Shown here piece by piece: positions 36,545-46,712 of a DNA stretch of 64,000 nt; within the stretch, counting starts at the first letter, position 1; each line of letters starts with the position of its first letter. The position numbers and the translations under genes were made by a program. Below the pieces are notes generated by a model. It ran no database searches. It saw only the letters and a list, made by a program, of their open reading frames with translations, and had not been told where the DNA came from. The stretch comes from Pinus tabuliformis (Eukaryota; Streptophyta; Pinopsida; Pinales; Pinaceae), in NCBI GenBank assembly GCA_031772625.1, contig CM062808.1:472065655-472129654 (forward strand), read 5' to 3'.

Positions 36545-37852
36545 CTATTTCAAAGACTGAACTTGTGCATCAAGTGGCAAAGTGGTACTCGGTCCTGCAG
36601 CTGATTGTTCTAAGGATTCCAGGTAGTTATATACCTCTTGCTGATTAGGATCTACCTCAGGTGTCTTTCTCGGACTAGGCTCAAAATCTGGTGGAGGAGG
36701 AAGACTGCTCTCTCTTTCTGGCCGAAAAGGGCTTTCCTCACGTGGAGGACTTGATTCAATGCTTGGCTGAGCTGGAGATTTCTCAAGTGTCTCTTCACCT
36801 AAATCAATAAAGTGAGACTGTTTTTCCTGGGTTTTATTCCCTCTCCCTTTTAGCCTAGTGCTCCTCCTTAAGTATGGACTAATACTCTTCTCTTGTGCAC
36901 TCTGTTTTCCTTTTTGCTTTTTCTTGGCTATAGCAGCAGCCTGAAGGTGTACTAATCTTTCTGACAGAGGTTGATAATCCTCTTCTATGGATTGCTCAGG
37001 GGATGGATAGACTTCTTGAATGGTTCTTTTGCCTTTTTCTTTCTTTTGTTTCTTATTTTTAGCTCTATCTTCTTCTTCTTTTTGGACAGTTTCTTGAATT
37101 TCTATTGTAGGGGAGTCTTGGACTGTAATGTTCTTTTCTTTCCTCCTACTTTTCCTTGGAATTTTTGGTGGACTGCTTCCAGAGGCCTCAGACGGCTCTT
37201 GGAAGTAGTTCCTTGTCAAGAATTGCTCCCAAGTATCCTTAGTTTTCTTTAACTGGTCCTCAATAAGAATTTTTATGAATCCATGATGGTAAAGATGAGG
37301 TTCAATGTTGCCTACGTGTTTTTGAACTGTAAAACTCATCTTTTTCAAACTTAATAGCAGAAAATGAGGCAAATTAAGAGTGTGACCCTCTATGAAATTC
37401 ATCATCAGTCTGGCATGATACATATACATAGAACCAAAACGACCTTCACACGTGATAAATTTCTGGATGACTAACAGTAGACTAGACCATTCCTCTTTTA
37501 GTGCATGAACAGGGATGCCTCTTGTAAATACGGTGGTATCCATACCTTGGTTTTGTAGCGTGATTCTCCATATTTGATCGTCCACACTTCTATTTTTAAA
37601 CCACCTTTCACCTTCTTGAGGTAGGCCTATGGCAGCTGCTACTGTGGCCTCAGTCACTGTAAACTTTAAGTTTCCAATCTCCACTGTTTGTCCATCAAAA
37701 GACCGCGCAAAAGCTTTGGTCACCTCCTTGTTATGCCCTTTAAATTTTTGGATAAATCGTAGCCATCTGGCTTTCTTCAGCAATTCCTTAGTTTGAGGAT
37801 AACCCTCCAAATATTTCGGTCCTTCTGGCTCGGCTCTCAGTAATTTTCCCAT
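36545..37852 (-). CDS. Extra ORF of the Athila-like element, 435 codons, unknown function
   Basis: It is in the same orientation as pol and lies between pol and the 3' LTR, the position of the env-like third ORF in Athila elements. The N-terminal 210 residues look globular (samples: ARSFDGQTVEIGNLKFTVTE, AAAIGLPQEGERWF, GRFGSMYMYHARLMMNF) and resemble the plant-specific 'putative plant transposon protein' domain found in extra ORFs of some plant gypsy elements; this assignment is from memory of the family. The rest is low-complexity, rich in K, E, S and P, with basic stretches (KIPRKSRRKEK, RRSTRLKGRG) that could be nuclear localisation or nucleic-acid binding signals. No signal peptide or clear membrane segment was seen, so a true envelope protein is not supported. 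The ORF looks whole. It is a retroelement fossil protein, not a host gene. Confidence 0.7.
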   Translation of the reverse strand: MGKLLRAEPEGPKYLEGYPQTKELLKKARWLRFIQKFKGHNKEVTKAFARSFDGQTVEIGNLKFTVTEATVAAAIGLPQEGERWFKNRSVDDQIWRITLQNQGMDTTVFTRGIPVHALKEEWSSLLLVIQKFITCEGRFGSMYMYHARLMMNFIEGHTLNLPHFLLLSLKKMSFTVQKHVGNIEPHLYHHGFIKILIEDQLKKTKDTWEQFLTRNYFQEPSEASGSSPPKIPRKSRRKEKNITVQDSPTIEIQETVQKEEEDRAKNKKQKKEKGKRTIQEVYPSPEQSIEEDYQPLSERLVHLQAAAIAKKKQKGKQSAQEKSISPYLRRSTRLKGRGNKTQEKQSHFIDLGEETLEKSPAQPSIESSPPREESPFRPERESSLPPPPDFEPSPRKTPEVDPNQQEVYNYLESLEQSAAGPSTTLPLDAQVQSLK

Positions 37853-39060
37853 CTACTGTTTTAAATTCCAACTGAGAGTTCTTCTGCGTGTGAGGGTTCA
37901 GAAAAAAATGGCTCTGTTACAGGGTTTAGGATAGACTGTAGTGACTGCAACCAGAAATGGAGAACAGGGAATGGAGGTACTCAAATTACCGGAAGAACAG
38001 AGGGTGAGCAGCAGTGAACAAGTTTAAAATGTGGATGCATGCGAGGAGTATGGTATTAGTGGAGTGGTAAACGAGTGGAATAACGGCGGGATTCTTTCGA
38101 ATCGGGTGACTGTGTATGAAATTTTACACGTCTCAACAGACGGCTGCGGAAATTACGGCTAAGAAGAGCCGTAACACAATAGGTCACGTCTCAAGAGTAC
38201 GGGTAATAAATAGAAGTGCAGTCAGTCTTGAGTTTAAACTCAGAATAATCATGAGACCGTTGGAAAAATGAATGCAAGGTGTGTGGAGTGATATCGTGGA
38301 ATAGGAGTGGTAGTGGAGCTATCATATCAAACCATTGCACATAGTAGAACTTTTTATGGTTTAATAACTATGCATAATTACGACTTGTATTGTTATTTGA
38401 TAAAAAAAATTTATCATACCTTTGGAAACTTTGTCATTTCTAGCTCAAGGCTTCTAACCAATTGCTCTTCTTTGATGTCTTGGAGATGCCCCATGTCTTT
38501 AGCTCAATTACACCTGCATTTCATGATTATGGCACTAACAGTTGACTGTGAATTTTGAAAACAGAGTGATGCTGGCTGCGGAAATTGTTTCTGGCTGCGG
38601 AAACTGCTTCTGGCTGCGGAAACTGAGACAGCAACCCCTTAACTGCACAAAGATAGTTAGAGAAGAACTAACTGAATGAAAATAGTCCTGGAAGGGACTT
38701 TTATTGATGGAGTGAAATGGAATGAGTGGAATGAAATGAAAATGAAGTGGAATGAAGTGAAATGGAAATGAGAATGAGATGGAGGTGAAGTGAAATGGCA
38801 AATGAGATGGAGTGAAGATGGCAAGAGAAGGAGAGGAGATTTTTTTGGAAAATATAGAGTGTCAGGTGTCCCTGATTTTCACTCTATATTTTCTGTATAA
38901 GATTGCCAATCTATGATTGGTTTTCAGGCCTATACAATTTTTTTTTTAATTTTTATTTTTTATCTGAAAGAAACAAAGGCTAGGCTAATGGGGGAGAAGG
39001 ATTCTTCTCCACCAGCCTTATTGCAGAATTCTCTTGGAACATTTTGACAAATTCCTCTTT
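37853..39060 (-). other. Non-coding spacer of the Athila-like element between pol and the extra ORF
   Basis: About 1.2 kb has no domain-bearing ORF. It contains three 19-bp repeat units at 38575, 38594 and 38613 and a further single motif copy at 38143. A purine-rich low-complexity stretch (38705-38830, aatg/gaaatg repeats) and an inverted word pair 'aaaatatagagtg ... cactctatatttt' at about 38848-38893 are also present. Confidence 0.7.
38848..38893. repeat. Perfect short inverted repeat in the spacer
   Basis: gaaaatatagagtg and cactctatattttc form a 14-bp stem with a loop of about 18 bases. On RNA it would form a strong hairpin between pol and the extra ORF. Confidence 0.75.
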
Positions 39061-41775
39061 TCAGAGTGGCTTATGATAAATTTTCAATCGGTGGCCATTC
39101 ACAATGAGAGGAGTTTGAAACTCATCAATGGTCTTGATTCTTACCGCTCCATTGTTAAAGACTTTGTCAATCTCATATGGCCCAAGCCAATGAGTATGAA
39201 ATTTTCCTTTGAAGTCTTTAAACTTGGAATCAAACAGTAACACCCAATCTCCCTCTTGAAACTTTCTCTCTTTGATATATCTGTCATGCCACTTAGCTCT
39301 TTGATTTTGAACTAGATCAGTCCTTAAAATTGCATCTTGTCTGATCTCATCTAGCTCATTCAGTTGCTCCATTCTGTGCTTTTGGGCTTCTGATAGATTC
39401 ATCCCCAATTGAACTGCAATCTTGAAAGTCTTGACTTGAAACTCAATGGAGAGCAGGACTTCTTTCCCATAAACAAGTTCATAGGGAGAATGTCCTGTTG
39501 TGTTCCTCCATGTAGTTCTATAGGCCCATAAGGCTTCAGAGAGCCTTTCTGCCCAATCTCTTCTGTGTAGGTGAACAGTTTTGGTGATGATATTCTCAAG
39601 AACTTTGTTTGTAGATTCCACTTGGCCATTTGCTTGCAGATGGTAAGGGGTAGATTTTCTGTGCTTGATTTTGTATTCTTCCATCAGCTTCTCCATCAAG
39701 TGAGATGTAAATTGACTTCCCTGATCTGTCACAATTTCTCTTGGGACACCAAAACGAGTAAAAATATCCTCAAAAAGAAATTGAACAACTGAATTTTCAG
39801 TGGCAGAAGGCAATGCTTTAGCTTCTACCCATTTAGTGACATAGTCAGTGCATACCAATATATACTTCTTTTGTTTAGGTGATGGATTAATGGGTCCAAT
39901 GAAATCTAAAGCCCATTTTTCAAAGGGTTCGATAATTACCTGTGGTTGTAATGGCATTTCATTCGAAAGAGTCGGTCTCCCAACTCTTTGGCAGCTGTCA
40001 CACCTTCTGACATATTGTTTTGCATCTTTGAAAAGGGAAGGCCAATAATATCCTAAAGAAAGGATTTTATAGGCCGTCCTTTTGTCAGCAAAGTGTCCAC
40101 CACATGGTTCATCATGACATGCCTTGAGGATGTCAGGCATTTCGTCTTCCCGAACACATCTTCTGATCACACAATCTAGCCCTGTTTTAAACAATTCATT
40201 AGAAATCCATGAATAGCTTGAGCTCTCCTGAATAATTTTTCTTTTTTCACCAGGAAATAGATGTGGAGGTAGCTTCCCTGTAACCAAGTAGTTAGCAACA
40301 TCTGCATACCAAGGAGTCTTAGTAGTTACTGCAAACAAATATTCATCTGGAAACTTATCTTCTACAGGAGAATCTTCGTTAGTATTTTGGATTCTAGACA
40401 AGAAATCAGCCACTGTATTTTGTTTTCCTGGCCTATCCAACACAGTAATATTGAATTCTTGTAAAAGTAAAAGCCATCTGGTAACTCTGCCATTAGTAAC
40501 AGGTTTGTTCATGAGATATCTAATTGCAGAATGATCAGTATGGACAAAAGTTTCATAGCCTGTTATATAATGTCTAAACTTATTGATTGCATGAACAACA
40601 GCTAAGAACTCTTTCTCAGTCACAGTATAGTTTAACTCAGTGGGAGTCAAATTTTTGCGGGTGTAGTAAATGGCATAGGGAACTAAATCCTTTTGTCCCA
40701 ACACAGCTCCTAGAGCTGTATCTGAAGCATCTGTAGAAATATGGAAAGGAAGTTTCCAATTTGGACCTCTCAAAATGGGTGCTTCAGATATTCTTGTTTT
40801 CAAAGTTTCAAATGTAGATTGACAATTAGGATCCCATTTGAATTCACAGTCTTTTGTAAGTAATTTGAAGAGTGGAGCTGCTATTTTGGTGAAGTTTTCA
40901 ATAAATCTTCTATAGTATCCAGTAAATCCAAGAAAACTTCTAACATCTTTTTGACAATTTGGAATAGGCAACTTGGAGATGACCTCAACTTTTGATTTAT
41001 CAACTTTAATCCCATCTCCTGAAATATGATGTCCCAAAACAATCCCTTCAGTAAACATCATAAAAAAAATTTCATGACTTAATGATAGGTTTGTTTCTTT
41101 ACATCTTATAAGGACTTTTTCCAAATTCTCTAATGCCTCTTCAAACGAATTACCATAAACTGTAAAATCATCCATATAAACCTCTACACAATCATGGATT
41201 AGATCGGAAAAGATTCCTAGTACGACCCTTTGAAATGTTGTGGGTGCATTACATAATCCAAAAGGAAGTACTCGGTAAGCAAAAGTTCCCCATGGACAGG
41301 TAAATGCGGTCTTGTCCTGATCTTCAAGTGCTACCTGAATCTGATTGTAACCACTAAAACCATCCAAAAATGAAAAATACTTTTTGCCTGCTAAAGTATC
41401 TAATACTTGATCGATAAAGGGTAAAGGAAAGTGATCCTTCAAAGTTGCTTTGTTCAATTCCCTGTAATCAATGCATACTCTCCATTTACCATTCTTTTTA
41501 GGTACTATCACCAAAGGAGAAACCCATTGGCTATCTGAAATTGGATAAATGAAGTTCACATTAAGTAACTTTTGGAGCTCTTCTTTCACTATCTCCCTAA
41601 GGTTTGGATTCATCCTTCTCTGAGGTTGTCTGATTGGTCTATTGTTTTCCTCAATGTAGATGTGGTGAATGCAAGTCTTAGGGTCAATACCTTTCATATC
41701 GGTATACTCCCATGCAAATGCAGTAGAATGTTTTTGCAAGATTTTGGTTAGTTCTTCCTGTTGTGATCTTGCCAA
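39061..41775 (-). CDS. Pol of the Athila-like element: RT, RNase H, integrase
   Basis: The 904-codon stretch carries reverse transcriptase (WRVCIDYRELNKAT; FSFLDGFSGYNQI; VEVYMDDF near residue 200), RNase H (ISTDASDTALGAVLGQ near residue 345) and integrase: a zinc-binding region with GHFADKRTAYK and CDSCQRVGR, a core with ALDFIGPI, VTDQGSQF and NGQVESTNK, and a C-terminal GPYEIDKVFNNGAVRI. The order RT, RNase H, integrase defines Ty3/gypsy. The C-terminal motif and the absence of a chromodomain point to the Athila/Tat branch. This part looks whole. It is a retroelement fossil, not a host gene. Confidence 0.93.
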   Translation of the reverse strand: MARSQQEELTKILQKHSTAFAWEYTDMKGIDPKTCIHHIYIEENNRPIRQPQRRMNPNLREIVKEELQKLLNVNFIYPISDSQWVSPLVIVPKKNGKWRVCIDYRELNKATLKDHFPLPFIDQVLDTLAGKKYFSFLDGFSGYNQIQVALEDQDKTAFTCPWGTFAYRVLPFGLCNAPTTFQRVVLGIFSDLIHDCVEVYMDDFTVYGNSFEEALENLEKVLIRCKETNLSLSHEIFFMMFTEGIVLGHHISGDGIKVDKSKVEVISKLPIPNCQKDVRSFLGFTGYYRRFIENFTKIAAPLFKLLTKDCEFKWDPNCQSTFETLKTRISEAPILRGPNWKLPFHISTDASDTALGAVLGQKDLVPYAIYYTRKNLTPTELNYTVTEKEFLAVVHAINKFRHYITGYETFVHTDHSAIRYLMNKPVTNGRVTRWLLLLQEFNITVLDRPGKQNTVADFLSRIQNTNEDSPVEDKFPDEYLFAVTTKTPWYADVANYLVTGKLPPHLFPGEKRKIIQESSSYSWISNELFKTGLDCVIRRCVREDEMPDILKACHDEPCGGHFADKRTAYKILSLGYYWPSLFKDAKQYVRRCDSCQRVGRPTLSNEMPLQPQVIIEPFEKWALDFIGPINPSPKQKKYILVCTDYVTKWVEAKALPSATENSVVQFLFEDIFTRFGVPREIVTDQGSQFTSHLMEKLMEEYKIKHRKSTPYHLQANGQVESTNKVLENIITKTVHLHRRDWAERLSEALWAYRTTWRNTTGHSPYELVYGKEVLLSIEFQVKTFKIAVQLGMNLSEAQKHRMEQLNELDEIRQDAILRTDLVQNQRAKWHDRYIKERKFQEGDWVLLFDSKFKDFKGKFHTHWLGPYEIDKVFNNGAVRIKTIDEFQTPLIVNGHRLKIYHKPL

Positions 41776-43460
41776 ATTTTGTTGATATTCAATGTTTTTC
41801 CTGGAAAGATCTCAATGGCGGAACTGCCAAATTCTTCCATAGAGAAAAGAGACATTTGTCTAGATGATAGATACTCAATGTCGGAATCTAACTGAAATTG
41901 TGTGTGGTCGTATTCTGAAGATGTTTCAAAATTTTCTAATGTGTTCAGAATTTGACTATCTTCACTAACTTCAGAAATGGTAAAGATAGGTTGTATAGTA
42001 TCTTCATCATCAACCCACTCATTATCTCCTATTTCTGTAATTGCTTTTGCTGGAGGATACAAATTGAATTTCTTTGTCGAATTACCATCAGAAATATACA
42101 TATCCCCAGACCTACAACTGATGAAAGCATCAGCTGTGGCTAGCCAAGGTCTTCCTAAGATGAGAGGATGTCCTCCTAAATTACTCTTGGGAGTTAAAAT
42201 CATGAAATCCATTGGATATTCCCAAGAGTCTAAGGAGACTGAAATGTCTTCTAATACACCATCTGGTTTAATAATTGATCGATATGCAAGTTGCAGTAAA
42301 GTAGGTGTAAAGAGAAGATTAGGAAGTTTTAGTTGTTCCATAGTCTGTCTACTCATAATGTTGATAGCAGCCCCTAAATCAATCAAAGTATTTGGAATTT
42401 CAACCCCATTGATATGTGTTTTGACAATTGGACTACCGGGATCTACATACTTCTGCATAGTAATTTTCCCCATCATGATGTCTGCAATTTTCCCTACCGG
42501 GTGGATTCTTCTTGTGTCTCCAAGTTTCCTTCCGGGTCTTTTAAGACTCAACTCCTTCATTGTTTTTGCTAGAATAGGAATCTCTTTAATGGCTTGTAAC
42601 AAGGGAATCTTGATACAGACATTCTTCAATTCATATAGAAAATCATAGTCAGGGAACAAGATTTGTTTTTCCACCCCTTTGTCAATTTGTAATCTTTCAG
42701 GAAAAGGAGGTGTGGATGAAGATGCAGGTTGCTCAACTATAGGAGTTGTGGGGGTTAGCTCTTTTTCTTTTTCTTTCTGAGTGTTTGGGTTTTGAAGAGA
42801 TGCTTCAGAACCCTTATTGGCTTCAAGAGACTCTTCCTCAGAAATGCTTTGATTTTGGGCATCTATAGAAGGTTTATCTAGAACTCTACCAGATCTGAGT
42901 TGTACATCATTGAGAGGAACAATCATATAGGCAGGAAATTGTTGACCTTCTATCATGTAAGCATTTTGAGGGTTTTTATTATTGGGGTTTGGCAATGGCT
43001 GAGAAGGAAGTTGATTTGACTTCTGTTGGAATGGAAGCAAGAGTTGAGAATTTGGGTTTTGTTGAGAAGGTCGTTTTTGTTGAAATGGCAATGATAGTTG
43101 TGGGTTTTGATTTGGAAGTTGTGGAGCTTGTTGGTTTTGAAAAGATGGAGGATATTGATAAAATTGAGCAAATCTCCCATAAGGATTTTGCATACCTTGT
43201 ACCCATGATTGAAAAGGATTCTGAGGTTGGGACCAAGGTTGTTGCCAAGGATTCCAATTTGGTGGGGATTGAAAGTTCATAGAGTTGTTAAACCCTTGAT
43301 TTTGTTGCCCCTGCCAAGGTCTCCTTGCAACAAAACAGAGAGACTCAATTGTATTTGGATCTTCTTGAAAGACAGCTTTGAGCCCAGGAATTGAAGGACA
43401 ATCCTTGGTCTCATGATTCTCTGAACAGATCACACATGTTTCTACAACTTTCGCATCCAA
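41748..43460 (-). mobile_element. Gag C-terminal and protease region of the Athila-like element
   Basis: The 570-codon region starts with a zinc-knuckle-like CVICSENHETKDC, continues through a long Q/N/P-rich linker (about residues 50-200), and ends with a retropepsin-type region containing GAAINIMS and HPLILGRPWLATADAFI. The order matches the gag-protease part of Athila/Tat elements, and it partly overlaps pol. Fossil part of the enclosing element. Confidence 0.85.
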
Positions 43461-43510
43461 GGGACATTCCCTGAGAGCATGTTTTTTTCTACATTTTGGG
43501 CAAAAGATGG

Positions 43511-44704
43511 CTAAAGCTTCATCTTCTGCTTTCTGCTTATTGTGGATCTTAAGAGTGTCTCTAGTTGCTCACTAAGACTCCCTAAGATATTAGTTTTGAA
43601 TTCATCAAGCATGTTTCCAATCTCAGCCCTACTTACTGATCCAGTTGCAGATTTGTTTGCTCTGATGAGAGAAGGATCTCTAGGCCCTTTTCCAATTTTA
43701 GATTTTCCTCTTGAGAGATGGACACACAGTTCTGCTATATCATGAAGTGGAAGTTGAGATATGTCTCCTTTTCCCATCATGTTCAAAATATCTATCCATT
43801 CATCTCTAATAGCTTTTAATAGAAGGGCTTTCAAGGTCTCCTCATCTAAGTTACTCATTTTTGCTCTTTTCAGGTTGTATTGAAATCTTTCAAGTAAATC
43901 CTCCAAGTTTTCATCTTCTTTTTGTACCATTTTGAATACCTCATCCTTGTGATTGGTGGGCATACAATAGTCTAGGTATCTATCCAAAAATGTTTGTTTC
44001 ATATCATTCCAAGTCCTAATGGATTGAGTGAGTAATCCCATGAACCATTTCAAAGCTGCTCCTTTCATTGTTGAAGGAAATAGTTTGAGTTTTTGAGAGT
44101 CTTCCAGATAATCATAGGTTCGACACACGACCTCAAACTCAAATAGAAATGTTTCAGGATCTTCATTTCTTAACCCATGAAAGTTTGGGAGGACAGATGG
44201 TGAAATACTTTTCATTGTTGCTCGAGAATCCTCATCGACTATAGGAAATCTGAATGAGTTATCTCCATCCCTATTTCCCCCATTGTTACCTCTACCTCCT
44301 CCATTATTTCCTCCTCCTCCTGCTCCACCTCTACCTCTACCAAATCCATTTACTCCCTCTTCTGTCATGGTAGTTTTCTCAGAGATTTCAGAGTCCTCTG
44401 GTTCTTCTACTAATGGCGAACAAGGAGGAATTTCTCCCTCTTCTTCCTCAGGTGATTCTACTTCTTCAATTACAATGTGTCTCCTTGTAGAAGAAAAGAA
44501 AGGATCTATTCCTAATTCAGATTTGATGGATGGCGTGGGAGAGTCAACTACTGCCTCTTGAATTCCAGGAATCCTAGGGCTAGGAGTGTAGGTTGGAGAT
44601 GATGGAGGTGTCTCTTGTCTATTCCTTGAAGTAGAAGGAGTTGTAAAAATCGAACTCTTGGCTCTAGCTAAAAACCTTCCCCTAGAGTCTCTTGCACTAT
44701 GCAT
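43511..44704 (-). mobile_element. Gag capsid region of the Athila-like element
   Basis: The 397-codon stretch contains a plant Ty3/gypsy gag domain (samples: LKLFPSTMKGAALKWFMGL, WNDMKQTFLDRYL, NLEDLLERFQYNL). Before it come an acidic S/P/E-rich N-terminal part and a glycine-rich run around residues 125-150. It lies first after the primer site, as expected for gag. Confidence 0.88.
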
Positions 44705-44945
44705 GTCATTTTTTTATTTTTCTTCAAGTCGGGCTAATAATTCTCTTTCTGATCTTCCAGGTCACTCTAGGCGCAAGAAGAGAGCATACTCAAGAAACTA
44801 TTAAACCAATAACTTTCTCTTTTCTGATCCTCCAGAACACACTAAGTGCAAGAGGAGAGCATACTTTGAGAAGTTATCAATTTTTCTTCCTTGAAATTTT
44901 CTTGTGTTTTTTTTTTTTTTAAGAAATTGGCTACCTAATTTCACT

Positions 44946-44963
44946 TCCCCGGCAACGACGCCA
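44946..44963 (-). other. Primer-binding site, tRNA-Asp type
   Basis: The minus strand reads tggcgtcgttgccgggga three bases after the 5' LTR. Plant tRNA-Asp ends ...ccccggcaacggcgcca, so the match is complete except for one base. Confidence 0.85.
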
Positions 44964-44966
44964 AAA

Positions 44967-46707
44967 TGTTTGGTCAATTTAGTGTGTTCTAAATTGCTAT
45001 TTAAAATGTCAATCCGGGGTTCGTAAACTGACGAAGTGAAGTGTAATATATGTACTAGATAACCATTTCCTTAGTCTTTTGTCGTTTTTGAGTTTTTTAG
45101 TTTGTTTTTGGATTTATCTTTCCCTAATGTGTGATGGTGAAAATGAAAGTTAAGTATGGATGGTGATGGTGATTTCTACAGTGATTTTCCAAAACTTAAA
45201 AGTGCTCAAAAAAAGAAAGCTTTAAAACAACTGTAATGAAATCAATTCTTAAGAGGAAGTCAACGTATTAAACAGTGAACTAATGACAATGGCCCAGTAT
45301 CCTTGCTGCTGAAAAAAGAAAGTAAAAACTGAACTTAAAGCAACTCAAACTAAAAGCAAAGCAACTAGTTCACACTACTTCAACTCTTCAGATCCTTTAC
45401 CCTTCAGCTCAATCTACCTTGTGGGAAGCAATCATGAACAAGTCAAGCAATATGATATCTAAATCACACTACAATAAGTAATATTCTGATTTCTTACTAA
45501 TAGAGTCACTTGACTATAGAAAGAAACCATAAACTGATGAGTAGTATGATGTCCAAATAACAGAAAAATAAATAAGCAAATCACAACTTGAAAAAGAACA
45601 TTGCTGGAATTAAACTTCAGAAAATGAAAGTTAGCAGGAAGGACAAGATGATCTCATATGTCAATAGTTATCAAAAAGATGAAAATTTGCCCAGGCTGCT
45701 TAAGAAAACCTGCAGAAAAGCATTGATCAGCTGACAACTATAAAAACGGAAGTGAGCATGTAAACAGTAGTGAATTTAAAAACATCTAAACAGCATGTTA
45801 TATACAAGCTAATGATTATGAAGACAAAAACATAATGAAATCAAATGACAACTATACAGGGCTTTAGTGCACAGGGGCCCTCTGCCACCTCAGCCAGTCA
45901 ACGAACAGTCACAAGAACAAGCTCAGCAAATTAGTCTTCTCATGTATTAAAGCAGCAACATATATAAAACAAAGTATAGTGGGGTGCTAATAGAAACAGT
46001 TCCAAAAATTACATCGCAAAAGCTTCTACACAGCGTTCATCAACGCGTTATTTATAATGAAAAAGTACTGAAACTAACTAACTGAATCCTATGCTATTAA
46101 CTGTGTTGCCAAGGACACGTAGATCTCCTCAGCCGAGATCTAGCGTAACTGTCATCACGTCTATTAAATTTTCGGAGTGGTAGCTGTTGGATTCAGGTTA
46201 CGGGGATGATCTCCAGTTGTGCCGGTGTCTTCGTGGGCCGAGGACTGTGCCACGTAAATGTTCACGTGCTCAAAACAGAGACGTGCCACCGCTAAATTCC
46301 TTGGTTGGCTTTGCCTTTGACCTTTGTTGACTGTGACCTTCTATGGATGATTTGGCTAATTTGAAGGGACACGTTTCATGTACCCGTCACCTGTAGCTTG
46401 CCCATGTGGCTCATTTCTTCATAGGACATCTGTAGCATAGCTTTTAACAAAATAGTTGCGGAATCCTGTGCTGGTTGTGGAAACCTGTGCTGGTTGTGGA
46501 AACCTGTGCTGGCTGCGGAAATTGACAAGTTTCCGCAGCTGCGTGATCAAAAATCTAAACCAAACAACAGTCATAAGCATAGTCAGAAAACCATGTAAAA
46601 AGCTCTTTTTAGACTATAATGCAATGATTTATCAGCTTGGTGGATGAAGTAAGTGGAAAAAGAAGGCTGAGAGGGTGTATAGGAAGGTGCAGGTTTGAGG
46701 CTCAACA
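44967..46707 (-). repeat. 5' LTR of the Athila-like element (1741 bp)
   Basis: Matches 34205-36201 apart from the repeat copy number and about 36 single differences. The TATA-like atatataaaac is at about 45958-45968 on the plus strand in the corresponding place. Ends TG...CA and is followed by gtctc. Confidence 0.93.
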
Positions 46708-46712
46708 GTCTC

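Larger units (their letters stand above)
34200..46712 (-). mobile_element. Athila/Tat-type Ty3/gypsy element, nearly whole, with target-site duplication
   Basis: A 12.5-kb minus-strand element is bounded by LTRs 34205-36201 (3') and 44967-46707 (5') with TG...CA ends, and flanked by gtctc at 34200-34204 and 46708-46712. The primer site at 44946-44963 (minus strand tggcgtcgttgccgggga) fits the 3' end of plant tRNA-Asp with one mismatch, as in Athila elements. Gag, protease, RT, RNase H and integrase follow in Ty3/gypsy order, then a 435-codon extra ORF before the 3' LTR, the place where Athila elements carry their third ORF. It looks nearly whole, with about one or two breaks unless read-through is used. 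A hand count finds about 36 differences over about 1735 aligned LTR bases, roughly 2%, mostly transitions. At slow gymnosperm-like rates that would be a few to about ten million years, an inference that depends on the assumed rate. Confidence 0.93.

Noticed and set aside
36545-37852. Reading the extra ORF as an envelope protein
   Set aside because: Position fits Athila ORF3, but no signal peptide, membrane segment or fusion-like region is visible.
41977-42648. 223-codon plus-strand ORF
   Set aside because: It lies antisense to the gag/protease region of the Athila-like element and has no domain of its own.
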